64,000 nucleotides of DNA. It comes from Nostoc sp. KVJ20. GTDB taxonomy: Bacteria > Cyanobacteriota > Cyanobacteriia > Cyanobacteriales > Nostocaceae. Shown here piece by piece: positions 44,806 to 53,842 of this stretch (position 1 is its first letter; each line of letters begins with the position of its first letter). Both the position numbers and the translations under genes were made by a program. The notes below the pieces were generated by a model. It was not told the DNA's origin. It ran no database searches and worked only from the letters and a program-made list of their open reading frames with translations. The stretch covers positions 1-64,000 of the forward strand of contig NZ_KV757634.1 of assembly GCF_001712795.1 (NCBI RefSeq), read 5' to 3'.

Positions 44806-45234
44806 TCTATTGAAAAACCTATCTCTACTCTCCAAAGCAATAAAAATTCATTAACTATAGACCAATTTCTACAAACAGCCATAGAAACTGTACCAGAGGG
44901 ACAACCAACAATTTTATATCTACCTAAAGATGAAAATTCTCCAGTACGGGTACGTTTTAAGTTGCCACATGAAATTACTTCAGAAGGTAAAAGCTTTGTA
45001 TTTTTTGATCAATACAGTGGTGAAGTATTGCAGGTAGAAAACTTCTTCCAGACACCAGCTATAGAACAACTAAAAACTTGGGCAGATGTTTTACATACTG
45101 GCAGTTATGGAGGATTAGGAATGATGGGATTTTACATAGCGATGGGCATTGTTTCGGCGACGCTATCGTTGACGGGGTTTGTGATTTGGTGGGGGCGTAA
45201 CTATGCGAATAAACCAAAACGCAAAGCAGTTTAA
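44806..45234 (+). pseudogene. C-terminal remnant of a PepSY-associated membrane protein
   Basis: The open frame from 44806 encodes about 142 residues (SIEKPISTLQSNKNSLTIDQ...) with a PepSY-like segment (LPHEITSEGKSFVFFDQYSG, EVLQVENFFQT) and a final transmembrane helix MGFYIAMGIVSATLSLTGFV followed by a basic end. Such PepSY_TM proteins with four helices sit in iron-siderophore loci, thought to be ferric reductases. Here the N-terminal part is missing and the sequence joins the broken ABC gene directly, so a deletion fused two neighbours. It has no proper start codon; TTG 44962 is the best available. Confidence 0.75.
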
Positions 45235-45274
45235 ATATTAGATTATATAAATTATGCTAGGAGTGTAACTAACT

Positions 45275-47095
45275 GTGCAAGCGAACTTTATTCGCCAGAT
45301 TGCCCAAAATAATCCCTCAGATTTTCAATTGAAACCTTCTGCTTTCACTCTATATAAGCGTTTTTATGGATATATCTGGCAGCACAAATTACCACTTTTA
45401 GCAGGTTCTAGCACTATATTTTTTCTCTCTTTATTGCAGGTAATTATTCCGCAAATTACCCGCTATGTTATTGATGTCATAATTCCAGAGAAAAAATTTG
45501 ACTTGATCCCTTGGATAGGGTTGAGTATTGCCATTATTGCCCTGCTAATTGGGGTGTTAAATTTTGCTCGCAGTTATATGATGTCTTTAGTAGGTCAAAA
45601 AACGATTTTTGACATCAGAAATGAACTATATCAACATCTGCAAAAACTTTCCTTGAGCTTTTTTGAAAATCAGCGAACAGGAACGTTGATGACACGAGTA
45701 ATGCGAGATGTCGATGCTTTAGAAAAGTTAGTTACCACAGAAGTTGCAGAAATTGTTGCTGAGATATTCACATTTGTTGTGATTGTCACTTATCTAATTT
45801 ATGCAGATTGGCAACTCACGCTGTTAATTCTAATAACTTTACCCGTGATGATCTTCCTTACCCAGTTTTTTGGTTCAAGGATGCGGGGAGCTTACCGAGA
45901 GGTACAGCAGCAAAGTGCAGAAACTAATAATCACCTCCAGGACACTTTATCTAATATTAAATTAATCAAAGCTTGCGCGAATGAAGGTTATGAAATAGAT
46001 CGCTTCTCTGAACACAATCGTCAGAATATGGAGGCAAATATTCGCGCTGTCCAACTTTGGTCTGGCTTTTCACCAATAGTTGATTTTATGAATCATCTCG
46101 GTTACATCACTGTTCTCGCCTATGGTTCTTGGGAAGTGATGGAGAGTCGAATGACTGTAGGTGATTTGACAGCTTTTTTGGCTTATTTGAACCACGTTAA
46201 TCAACCGGCAAAACGCTTTAGTAAGGTGATGCACGTCATCCAAAAGGGCGCAACTTCATTGGAACGCATCTTTGAAATACTAGATACCCAACCGGAAGTT
46301 AAAGAAAAATCAGATGCGATCGCACTTCCCCCAATTGAAGGTAACATTCGCTGGGAAGGAGTTGAGTTTGCTTATACTTCTAGTCAACCTGTCATTCATA
46401 ACTTCACCTTAAATATGCAACCAGGAATGACAGTTGCACTTGTCGGTTCTTCAGGCGCAGGGAAAAGTACACTGGCGAATTTAGCTGCACGTTTCTATGA
46501 TCCCCAAAAAGGACAGATTTTGGTTGATGGACACGATATCCGCGATGTCACTCTACAGTCATTACGCAGTCAAATGGGTATTGTTTCTCAAGAAACCCTG
46601 TTACTACATGGGACTGTGCGAGAAAATATTGCTTACAGTAAGCCTGGTGTAAATCATGCAGAAATTGAAACTGCGGCTAAAGTTGCTCACGCCCATGAAT
46701 TTATCATGAGCCTTCCCCAAAGTTATGATACCGTGATCGGAGAACGCGGCATGAAGCTATCGGGAGGACAAAGACAAAGACTTGCGATCGCTAGAGCTTT
46801 GATGAAAAATCCCCCAATCCTCATCCTTGATGAAGCAACTTCCGCTCTAGATACGGAGTCAGAACACCTCATTCAACAAGCACTCCAGCAATTACTAAAA
46901 AATCGTACCTGTCTAGTTATTGCCCATCGGCTCTCAACTATCCAGAATGCTGATTTAATCGTAGTGTTAGAAAACGGTTACATCATAGAAACAGGGACTC
47001 ACAGCGAATTACTTACTAAAGGTGGCAGATATGCTTATCTACACGCCATGCAATTTCCCCAAAAGTTACAACTTTTAAATGGAACTCCTGCCTGA
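45275..47095 (+). CDS. ABC exporter (fused membrane and ATPase domains)
   Basis: This intact type IV ABC exporter half-transporter would act as a dimer in the inner membrane. The 606-aa product has six transmembrane helices in residues about 35-320 and an ATPase domain with Walker A VGSSGAGKST, Q-loop GIVSQET, signature LSGGQRQRLAIARAL, Walker B ILILDEATSALD and switch His in IAHRLSTIQ. The position behind the PepSY remnant and near a TonB receptor suggests siderophore export or handling, but lipid or drug export cannot be excluded. GTG start at 45275 with AGGAG about 12 bases upstream. It survived the decay that destroyed its upstream neighbours. Confidence 0.93.
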   Translation: MQANFIRQIAQNNPSDFQLKPSAFTLYKRFYGYIWQHKLPLLAGSSTIFFLSLLQVIIPQITRYVIDVIIPEKKFDLIPWIGLSIAIIALLIGVLNFARSYMMSLVGQKTIFDIRNELYQHLQKLSLSFFENQRTGTLMTRVMRDVDALEKLVTTEVAEIVAEIFTFVVIVTYLIYADWQLTLLILITLPVMIFLTQFFGSRMRGAYREVQQQSAETNNHLQDTLSNIKLIKACANEGYEIDRFSEHNRQNMEANIRAVQLWSGFSPIVDFMNHLGYITVLAYGSWEVMESRMTVGDLTAFLAYLNHVNQPAKRFSKVMHVIQKGATSLERIFEILDTQPEVKEKSDAIALPPIEGNIRWEGVEFAYTSSQPVIHNFTLNMQPGMTVALVGSSGAGKSTLANLAARFYDPQKGQILVDGHDIRDVTLQSLRSQMGIVSQETLLLHGTVRENIAYSKPGVNHAEIETAAKVAHAHEFIMSLPQSYDTVIGERGMKLSGGQRQRLAIARALMKNPPILILDEATSALDTESEHLIQQALQQLLKNRTCLVIAHRLSTIQNADLIVVLENGYIIETGTHSELLTKGGRYAYLHAMQFPQKLQLLNGTPA

Positions 47096-47187
47096 ACATA
47101 TAGGGGTTCTCGAATGAAAGCAATATACTTTGGCCTCTCTCCTAAAAGGGTGTATACACAAGTCTAATTACCCCCCTTAATCCCCCC

Positions 47188-47330
47188 TTGCAAAGGGGGG
47201 AAACCGGAAAGTCTTGTTCCCTCCGCGGCATTGCTAGGGATATCAGACAAGAAGCTGCTTGCAAAGGAGGGAAACCGGAAAGTCTTGTTCCCTCCCCTTT
47301 ACAAGGGGAGGGTTAGGGTGGGGTAAAACC
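47188..47330. repeat. Two 37-bp direct repeats with flanking palindromic words
   Basis: Copies at 47188-47224 and 47259-47295 differ at one base (ttgcaaagg-r-gggaaacc...). 'ccccccttgcaaagggggg' and 'cctccccttt acaagggga' in the same stretch can form hairpins between the convergent ABC and permease genes. Confidence 0.75.
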
Positions 47331-47335
47331 TTGGT

Positions 47336-48532
47336 TCAATGAACCCAGAAATATACTAGAAGTACAGTACATACCGTCAACGGAACTCCAAAGCGGAGAT
47401 GCTCCCAAAAAGTTAGCTTGTAACCTAAATCCGCAGCAGCTTCTACAGTAATCAGGTTGGCGACTGCACCAAACAAAGTTAAATTCCCTGCCAATGTTGA
47501 TCCTGCTGCTAGCAACAACCAAGACTTAGTATCACCTTGAGAAATCAGCGGTTGTAATAAGAGTACAGCCGGAACATTAGAAATCAAGTTAGATAAAACG
47601 ACAGTTACACCCAGTAAACTCGCAGCAGAGTTTACTGTATGAGTCAATGGCTGGAGCAAATTCAACTTTTGCGTGACTCGCGTCAGGATAAACAATCCAG
47701 AAAACATTACCAACAGGTTCCAATCCACCTTTTGCAAAATGCGCTGGGGTTTAACCCGCCGAGTAATTAGCAACAAGCTAGCAGCAACTAAAGCAGACTG
47801 CGCTAAGGGTAAGCCGACAGTAAATGCAATTAGCAGCCCAGTTGTGATGACTAATGTTTTATTAAATAAGGGTTTATAAATCCGTTGGTTGGTGGTGGGT
47901 AATATTTGGCAAGGTTTGACTGAGCGGACATCTGGGTAAAGTAGCCACAGTAATATCACTTGAATTACCAAGCCAGCTAGGGCAACTGGGGCTAATACAC
48001 GCAGAAATTCTAGATAGGAGATGCCTGAAAACGAGCCAATCAGGATATTTTGAGGATTACCGCTCAAAGTTGCTACCGATCCGATATTAGTTGCACCTGC
48101 GATCGCTAGTAAATAAGGTATCGGATTTAAACCCAAAGCTTGAGTCAAACTCAAGGTTAATGGTGTAAAAACTAGCGCCAGAGTGTCATTGAGAAAAAAG
48201 GCAGAGAGTATACCACTGCCAAAAGTTAAAGCAATCAACAAACCTAAAGGAGTGCGAGTGATACTCAATATCACTGATAGCGATCGCCGAAAAAACCCTG
48301 CATAAGATAGATTGGCGTTCACTACCATCATGCTCAAGAGAAACACGATGGTATTGGCATCAATGGCCTGCCATGCCTCCTGTAAATTTAGAACACCTAA
48401 AGCAATTAAAAAGGCAGAACCGACCAAAGCGATGGTGGCGCGGTTCATCCGTAAACCAGGAATGTAGCCCAATGCTAACCCCAGGTAAGTTAGCCCTAAG
48501 ACGCTGTATATTGCAAATTGGAGAAAAATCAC
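47336..48532 (-). CDS. SLC13/ArsB-NhaD-type anion or ion permease
   Basis: The 398-aa membrane protein has about ten to eleven hydrophobic helices spread over its whole length. Signature-like phrases of the CitMHS/ArsB superfamily are present: FFLNDTLALVFTPLTLSL and GATNIGSVATLSGNPQNILIG, the two Asn/Thr-rich re-entrant loops, with a second-half counterpart SNLISNVPAVLLL. The family moves carboxylates, sulfate, arsenite or Na+, and I cannot choose among them. GTG start at 48532. It is convergent with the ABC exporter gene and probably monocistronic. Confidence 0.85.
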   Translation of the reverse strand: MIFLQFAIYSVLGLTYLGLALGYIPGLRMNRATIALVGSAFLIALGVLNLQEAWQAIDANTIVFLLSMMVVNANLSYAGFFRRSLSVILSITRTPLGLLIALTFGSGILSAFFLNDTLALVFTPLTLSLTQALGLNPIPYLLAIAGATNIGSVATLSGNPQNILIGSFSGISYLEFLRVLAPVALAGLVIQVILLWLLYPDVRSVKPCQILPTTNQRIYKPLFNKTLVITTGLLIAFTVGLPLAQSALVAASLLLITRRVKPQRILQKVDWNLLVMFSGLFILTRVTQKLNLLQPLTHTVNSAASLLGVTVVLSNLISNVPAVLLLQPLISQGDTKSWLLLAAGSTLAGNLTLFGAVANLITVEAAADLGYKLTFWEHLRFGVPLTVCTVLLVYFWVH

Positions 48533-48570
48533 TTTCTTTACCGAGACTTTGCGACGAACGATGGTTTCTT

Positions 48571-48811
48571 GAAGAAGAATTCAGAAGTCAGAATGGGCTA
48601 AACGCCCCGCTATCGCTAACAGGAGTCAGAATGAATCAGTGGGGGATTCAGGCCCACCACTGTCTTGTTGACCACTAAATCTTTGATCTAGTGGGGGTTT
48701 TAAACCCCTGGATTCTAGACGCGACGCTATCGCGGACTCGCTAACGCTGCGCTATCCACCAGTCGCACAAAATTCATTCTGAATTCTGGCTCCTGACTCC
48801 TGAATTCTGTT
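48571..48811. repeat. MITE-like inverted-repeat element A
   Basis: The ends are built from 'gaattcagaagtcagaat' (left) and 'attctgactcctgaattctg'-like sequence (right) in inverted order. The interior holds a hairpin (gtgggggattcaggcccac), a 'gtgggggttttaaacccc' word and dispersed repeat words 'cgctaacgctgcgctatcc'. Compare element B at 52891-53060. Confidence 0.6.
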
Positions 48812-49294
48812 TCATAAATATCCGCTCTGCATCTACTGAGAAAACCAACCCACCTGGCTTTCAGCCGCAGTCGTATCTACAGACTTCTCTCTATTCAGCC
48901 AGCAATAAACGGTATGTACTTACGTGAGAAAGTGGGAACACGGAGGGGAAAAATGCCTTCTAGGATATTACTGATGTTTATACTTATAAAAAATTATTTT
49001 ATCAATAGCTTATATTAAGGATTGTAAATGTTACACTAAAACCTATCCAATGATGGATGTCTTTATTAAAATTTAAACTGTGTCAAGTTATGAACAAGAT
49101 CGTAATATTACACTACCGATCCCCAGAAAATTGCGATTAACTTGACGTAGTAATAAATTAGGTTCTGACTTAAGTGGCTAATCAGGTATTACATTATATC
49201 GCAGTCAGAACGCGATTTTTCCGGGAAAGTTCGTTGCCACGTTGTATATATTCATCAAAAAGGTGAATAGCCTCAATAATACAGAGGGTTAATC
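48812..49294. other. Gap before the Mo-nitrogenase-associated gene
   Basis: This stretch of about 480 bp is AT-rich, with no gene or clear repeat. The region before 49295 should hold the promoter of the downstream gene; I found no GTA-N8-TAC NtcA site in it. Confidence 0.4.
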
Positions 49295-49672
49295 ATGAAG
49301 GTATTCGACAATACCACAAAAAGAATTTTTCTGGCTAGCTGGGTATCAATCAATCAAGCAGAGACTAGTGATCATAAAGGAACCCAGCTAAACCGTTCTA
49401 TTTCCAAGCCTCACTGGGATATTCTCCAACCCTTACGGCAGCGTGTAGAAAATATTCAAGTCCGCGATCGCCAACTAGCTCACCGCTTGTGCAAACTGAT
49501 TCCATCTCAGTGCCCCTTTGAGCGCGATGTCAAAGTATTTGGGAAAACCCTGTTTCACATTCCGCCCATGTGCAAGCTCAATCCCTTATATGACGAAGTG
49601 GTTGGTTTACGTTTCCGAGCGCTGTGCTATCTAGCCGATGAATGCGGCGAAGATGTATCGCAGTACTGTTGA
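49295..49672 (+). CDS. Mo-dependent nitrogenase-associated domain protein
   Basis: The 125-aa product carries the small domain annotated as 'Mo-dependent nitrogenase C-terminal', recognisable by CPFERDVKVFGKTLFHIPPM then CKLNPLYDEVVGLRFRALCY and LADECGED. The domain occurs almost only in cyanobacteria, often in several copies, both alone and near nif genes. Its four Cys (two in the CPF and MCKL segments, two near CYLADEC) could bind a metal, which is inference. No nif gene is in this window. ATG start with GAGGG about 10 bases upstream. Confidence 0.85.
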   Translation: MKVFDNTTKRIFLASWVSINQAETSDHKGTQLNRSISKPHWDILQPLRQRVENIQVRDRQLAHRLCKLIPSQCPFERDVKVFGKTLFHIPPMCKLNPLYDEVVGLRFRALCYLADECGEDVSQYC

Positions 49673-49765
49673 GTGTTGAGTGTTGAGTCAAGAGTGAGTA
49701 GTTAGGAGTAATAGGTCGGGGATCAATAATATAACTCCTAATTCCTAACTCCTAACCATTTTTTA
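49673..49765. repeat. Short tandem repeats between convergent genes
   Basis: 'gagtgttgagtgttgag' is followed by 'taactcctaattcctaactcctaacc', repeats typical of this genome's gaps. Confidence 0.7.
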
Positions 49766-49776
49766 CTATTTTTTTA

Positions 49777-51648
49777 CTATTTCTTTTGCCATTTTTGGAT
49801 GGCATCCTGAGCATCTTCATAAGCACCTGTCTCTTCTGGCACTAAGGTAGCAGTCTCAATTGCAGCCTTAAGTTCTCCTTGGGCAGCGCGACGCTTGGCC
49901 ATGTCTAAAATTTTCTCACTCCAGCTATTGATCGATTTTTGAGCGGCATCAAAGCCCGGTTGACCTGCTGGTACTTTTTTGGCAACTTCGATCGCCCGAT
50001 TGTAAGTAGATGCCTGTCCAGATTTAATCAAGGCATTAGCTGCATCTAAAAGAGTTTTGTTACTGACATACTGCTTGCCCTCTAACCGCCACAGGTTTAT
50101 TGCTGCTTGTGCTTTGGCGTAGGGGGCTTCGTCTTTGGTGATTAATCGAGCGGCTGCAATAGCGCTGGCATACTGTCTTTGTTTAGCACGGCCCTCTGCT
50201 AAATCTAAAATCATCTGGCTCCAAATCTTAATATTCTCCTGAGCTTGTTCGTACAGTGGTTCACCGGGTTTTATTTTCCGGGCTGTAGCGATCGCCATGC
50301 TCAAATCACTAGCCTGAGTTTGTCTGAGTGACATTTTCGCCAAGTCTAATACTGCTTGATTCCGCTTTTTCGACTGGGAACTAGAGGCTATTTGGGCGCT
50401 AGATTGGTTGTTGAGTCTAACTGGTGGAGTGCTATCACTTGGTAAATTCTCGATAACCTGAGAGTTACTAGCAGTAGCATTGGGTGATGTGCTTGATATT
50501 TGCTTAATTCTAAAAGTTTCTTGATTACGCAAAAAAACTACGGCAATTAAACCTGCTACCAGCAAGCTGCCTCCGCCCCACAAGATAAACTGTTTCCAAA
50601 AAGGGATGCTTGGCTGATTCGATGGCAATCGAGAGACGTAACCTTTAGAGGAATTGGGAATAAATCTTCCTCTCGGATTCGCTCCTAAAGAAGTTTCCGG
50701 CATTGGCTGCGAAACTAAGCCGCTAGCTGACCCTTGGACTTGTTTACCCTTGGACTTCTCAACCTTCACCTGTTGGGATGAACTCACAGTAGCTTCTCCC
50801 CATCTGCCACGTTCTGCTGAAGTTTTAGGGTAATCGTCAAGGGGAGGAGCCGCACGAGCGATCGCAAAAGATTCTTCAGGATAAATCACCGGTTCTGGTT
50901 GAAAGTGATTTTCCATTGCCAATTGTGGCAAAATTACTTGCTGCCTTGATGGGATGATCGTGGCAGGATTTTGGACAGGACGCCAATGGTGATGACATAG
51001 TTTTGGCATGAGCAAGCTTAGGTAGCTTTCTAAATCTGCCAAGTTGCTGCCATTGCCAGAACGCAAAGCTTCTAACAAAGCTGCTGTAAAGAATCCGTGA
51101 CCTAATTCGCTACTCTCATGGGAAAATTGCTCTGGTTGGCAAGAAAGAATTGTCGCCAGTTGTAATTCTTGAGCTAATTCTATGGTTTCTTCACCAACGG
51201 GAGCATCCGCTTGAGTGCCAAAAGCGCGGTTGATATCGAGTAGTAGCAATACATTTAGATCAGTAAGTTGCAGACTTTGCATTAGCGATCGCAATTCTAT
51301 GCCAGTCTCTTGCACGAGTTCGGGGTTGCCTTCCACTGGCATTAAGTAATCTTTGCCCTTGTAGTTGACTCCATAACCGCTAAAGAATAACCACAGATAG
51401 TCTTCCGGTTGCCAACTTGTCGCTGCAAAATCCTCAAGCAGCAGCAGAATGTTCTCCTTGGTTGGATAAGTTGATCTATCCCCAATCGGTGGCGAGGTAT
51501 CTGTCATGACTAGACAGTGTTCAGGGAGAAAACCTGCTTCTGTCACCAAAAAATCATCTAGTGCCTCAGCATCAGCTTGGGCACAACTTAAAGGTTGAAA
51601 TAACTGATATTGATTGATGCCAATTGCGATCGCCCAGTAATTTGCCAT
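49777..51648 (-). CDS. Caspase-fold protein with both catalytic residues replaced (pseudo-orthocaspase)
   Basis: The N-terminal 235 residues are a caspase p20-like domain (peptidase C14): YWAIAIGINQYQ, CAQADAEALDDFL, then YLWLFFSGYGVNYKGKDYLM and LNVLLLLDINRAF. In active members the FSGHG histidine and DAC cysteine form the dyad; here they are Tyr92 and Asn140, so it should not cleave peptides ('YN' variant). The middle is Ser/Pro-rich, then one transmembrane helix (WGGGSLLVAGLIAVVFL, about 350-368), and the C-terminus has four helical repeats of about 47 residues (ILDLAEGRAKQRQYASAIAA type). This suggests a membrane-anchored scaffold or decoy. ATG start at 51648. Confidence 0.9.
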   Translation of the reverse strand: MANYWAIAIGINQYQLFQPLSCAQADAEALDDFLVTEAGFLPEHCLVMTDTSPPIGDRSTYPTKENILLLLEDFAATSWQPEDYLWLFFSGYGVNYKGKDYLMPVEGNPELVQETGIELRSLMQSLQLTDLNVLLLLDINRAFGTQADAPVGEETIELAQELQLATILSCQPEQFSHESSELGHGFFTAALLEALRSGNGSNLADLESYLSLLMPKLCHHHWRPVQNPATIIPSRQQVILPQLAMENHFQPEPVIYPEESFAIARAAPPLDDYPKTSAERGRWGEATVSSSQQVKVEKSKGKQVQGSASGLVSQPMPETSLGANPRGRFIPNSSKGYVSRLPSNQPSIPFWKQFILWGGGSLLVAGLIAVVFLRNQETFRIKQISSTSPNATASNSQVIENLPSDSTPPVRLNNQSSAQIASSSQSKKRNQAVLDLAKMSLRQTQASDLSMAIATARKIKPGEPLYEQAQENIKIWSQMILDLAEGRAKQRQYASAIAAARLITKDEAPYAKAQAAINLWRLEGKQYVSNKTLLDAANALIKSGQASTYNRAIEVAKKVPAGQPGFDAAQKSINSWSEKILDMAKRRAAQGELKAAIETATLVPEETGAYEDAQDAIQKWQKK

Positions 51649-51848
51649 CCCGCTCTTTGTCAGTTATCGTTTGCTGGTCTTAAAATTGCGGTTGGCTTTG
51701 CCAAAATAACAAAGCTAACCTGTGTCTTATAGTCTAGGTGATTCTGATCGAATCTTAAGTTAGAATGTAATTTTTATTACGTTAGTCAACCGGAAAATAC
51801 CTTTTACCTAATTTCAATAAAAGATCATCACTAAGGAGATAGAAGGTC

Positions 51849-52340
51849 ATGAGCAAGATTTCTGCTCACCTACCATCATCGATCACTCCCTTTTCAGTTA
51901 TTAGCCAAATTGCCAGAAGAATCCGGATAGTTCCTTTAGTAGTTTTGCTCATATCTACTGTTCCTGCGTGGTTTTTGACGGAAGTGATCGCCCCCCAGGT
52001 TGTGCGAGCTTACACCGCTAGAGTTGATTTAGCTATTGACCGTTTGCCGGAAGAAAACTATGAAACCATTCTGCGGAGGGCGGAAGCGGCTGCGAGGGCA
52101 GCGGCTCAAAGGAGCTTCGACCAAGATATCTTGGTGACAGATGTTTCCATCATTGTGTCCGTACAAAATTATGGAGCGATCGCACCAGTCTTGACATTAG
52201 AAGTTAGTCGTCCCCAATGGCGATCGCGTCCTGATGCTCAAAATTGGGCAACTTACTTTAAAACTGCGCGATCGCTACTTTTCTTTGAAAATACCTCTAA
52301 TCCAGTTCCAGCAGCTAGTAGTGTGTCAACCCCAAAATGA
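51849..52340 (+). CDS. Hypothetical cyanobacterial protein with one membrane helix
   Basis: I do not recognise a functional family. The 163-aa product has an Arg-rich start, one hydrophobic helix (VPLVVLLISTVPAWFL, about 29-44), then an alternating helical/strand region with the repeated RAEAAARAAAQRS stretch and a strand motif VTDVSIIVSVQNYGAIAPVLTLEVSR that looks like a small beta domain, ending in a Ser-rich tail. SD-like AAGGAG is present about 15 bases before ATG 51849. It is divergent from the pseudo-caspase gene (200-bp gap). Confidence 0.75.
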   Translation: MSKISAHLPSSITPFSVISQIARRIRIVPLVVLLISTVPAWFLTEVIAPQVVRAYTARVDLAIDRLPEENYETILRRAEAAARAAAQRSFDQDILVTDVSIIVSVQNYGAIAPVLTLEVSRPQWRSRPDAQNWATYFKTARSLLFFENTSNPVPAASSVSTPK

Positions 52341-52485
52341 CGGATTGGGCCAGATACAGAGGAAGTTCCAAGCCAAGGTTCCTTGATTTGGAACTTCTTA
52401 ACTTATTCCTGACTCAACTGTTGTCTTTGGCGTCAGTGGATGGCCTAGAATAAGAAGGTTGTCAAGAATCGCGATATCTGCTGAC

Positions 52486-52659
52486 ATGGCTGTTCCTAAG
52501 AAGAAAACTTCCAAATCAAAACGAGATAAACGTCGAGCTACCTGGAGACACAAAGCTGTCGTCGAAGCTCAGAAAGCCCTCTCTCTGGGCAAGTCGATTT
52601 TGACTGGACGTTCGACATTTGTATATCCAACTGCTGAAGAAGAGGAAGAAGAATCATAA
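52486..52659 (+). CDS. rpmF: 50S ribosomal protein L32
   Basis: The 57-aa product begins MAVPKKKTSKSKRDKRRATW, the L32 signature, continues with the basic helix and ends in an acidic EEEEEES tail. It is a structural protein of the large ribosomal subunit. The zinc-binding cysteines found in some L32 proteins are absent, as usual for cyanobacteria. I start it at ATG 52486; the frame is open back to 52459 but the extra residues do not fit the family. Monocistronic. Confidence 0.96.
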   Translation: MAVPKKKTSKSKRDKRRATWRHKAVVEAQKALSLGKSILTGRSTFVYPTAEEEEEES

Positions 52660-53144
52660 TTTCCCAGTCAGGAAAAGCATGAACAGCACCGATAGATTTG
52701 ATTGGTGACTTTACCAATGAAACTTCTCACTACTGGATAAATGCTTTTTCTTAGCTTTCCTGATTGAATTATGAATCATAAACACTCTACATAAGCTCAT
52801 TAGATCGAAAAAAATTGGTAGTGAGTAATTGGGAACATCCATTACCCATTACCTATCATTCATAAGTAATGATCAAGTCATCCTATAAAATAGGAGTCAG
52901 AATTCAGAATTCAGAATACTCTACCCATAAAAAGATAGAGTTTTAAGGCGAGAATATTTTAATTTTTTTCGCCCACTAAACACTCACTTTTCAGCAATAT
53001 TCGTCACCCACTCGTACAGAACTCATACTGAATTCTGACTCCTGAGTTCTGAATTCTTCTTATAAAAAGTAAAACATCTGGTGCTGTTGGCAACTCCACA
53101 AAAAAACTTGTAAATACCTTGAGAAAAATAAGTTTTCTCCAACT
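52660..53144. other. Gap between rpmF and the molybdopterin enzyme gene
   Basis: The gap is 485 bp and has no gene. It is largely occupied by the MITE-like element B and by 'attacccattacc'-type short repeats near 52840. Confidence 0.5.
52891..53060. repeat. MITE-like inverted-repeat element B
   Basis: The left end 'aggagtcagaattcag' and the right end 'ctgaattctgactcctg' are inverted. The two copies of 'agaattcag' sequence make arms of about 20-25 bp around an AT-rich interior of about 110 bp that includes 'cacccactcgtacagaact'. Element A (48571-48811) has the same ends with a different interior. Confidence 0.6.
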
Positions 53145-53750
53145 ATGCTAGGAAAATTTTTTCAGAAACCAGGGAAGGAAGAAAGCGAACGCGTTCCTCC
53201 TGGTCAACACTTAGCTAAAGGTTTCCCCGTATTAACTTACGGTGCAACTCCCCAAGTCAGCACTGAGGAATGGGAGTTTAAAGTTTGGGGTTTAGCAAAA
53301 CCTGCTACCTTTAGTTGGTCAGACTTTATGGCGCTACCTCAACACGAATTCACAGCAGACTTCCACTGTGTAACGCGCTGGTCTAAACTCGATGTCAAAT
53401 GGACTGGCATTAAAGTTACAGATTTTATGGGTCTGGTTGAGTTAGACCCCAAGGCAGCCTACATTATGGAACACTGCTATGGCGGCTACACTACCAATAT
53501 TTCTGTAGAAGATTTCATCCGCGAAGAAAACTTCTTTGCCTTTAAAGTTTTTGGTGAAGACCTTTCAACTGAACACGGTGGCCCGATGCGGTTAGTTGTT
53601 CCCCACCTCTACGCTTGGAAAAGTGCTAAGTGGATTAATGGTTTAGAATTTTTACCTGGTGAAGAACTTGGTTTTTGGGAGCGCAATGGCTACCATCGCC
53701 GTGGTGAACCCTGGGCGGAGGAGCGTTACAGCAACGCTTTTGGGTTTTAG
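53145..53750 (+). CDS. Sulfite-oxidase-fold molybdopterin-dependent oxidoreductase
   Basis: The 201-aa product contains the Mo-pterin-binding fold of sulfite oxidase/MsrP proteins. The Mo-ligand Cys75 lies in TADFHCVTRWSKLDVKWTGI, followed by EHCYGGYTTNISVEDFI and GPMRLVVPHLYAWKSAKWI, the family's typical order. There is no TAT signal, no membrane helix and no heme domain, so it is probably cytoplasmic and works with an unknown reductase. The reaction (sulfite, sulfoxide or other) cannot be determined. ATG start at 53145; it is single, with a repeat-rich gap on its left. Confidence 0.88.
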   Translation: MLGKFFQKPGKEESERVPPGQHLAKGFPVLTYGATPQVSTEEWEFKVWGLAKPATFSWSDFMALPQHEFTADFHCVTRWSKLDVKWTGIKVTDFMGLVELDPKAAYIMEHCYGGYTTNISVEDFIREENFFAFKVFGEDLSTEHGGPMRLVVPHLYAWKSAKWINGLEFLPGEELGFWERNGYHRRGEPWAEERYSNAFGF

Positions 53751-53842
53751 GAGTTTTAGGAGAGACGCGATTAATCGCGTCTGTACAAGAGTTAGGAGTT
53801 ATGGATTTTTATTCCTCACTCCTCACTCTTAGCAAAGAACTT

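Noticed and set aside
53805..53830. Yfr1-like 'actcctcact' motif
   Set aside because: It lies in a 'cctcactcctcactc' tandem repeat and lacks the flanking stems of that small RNA.
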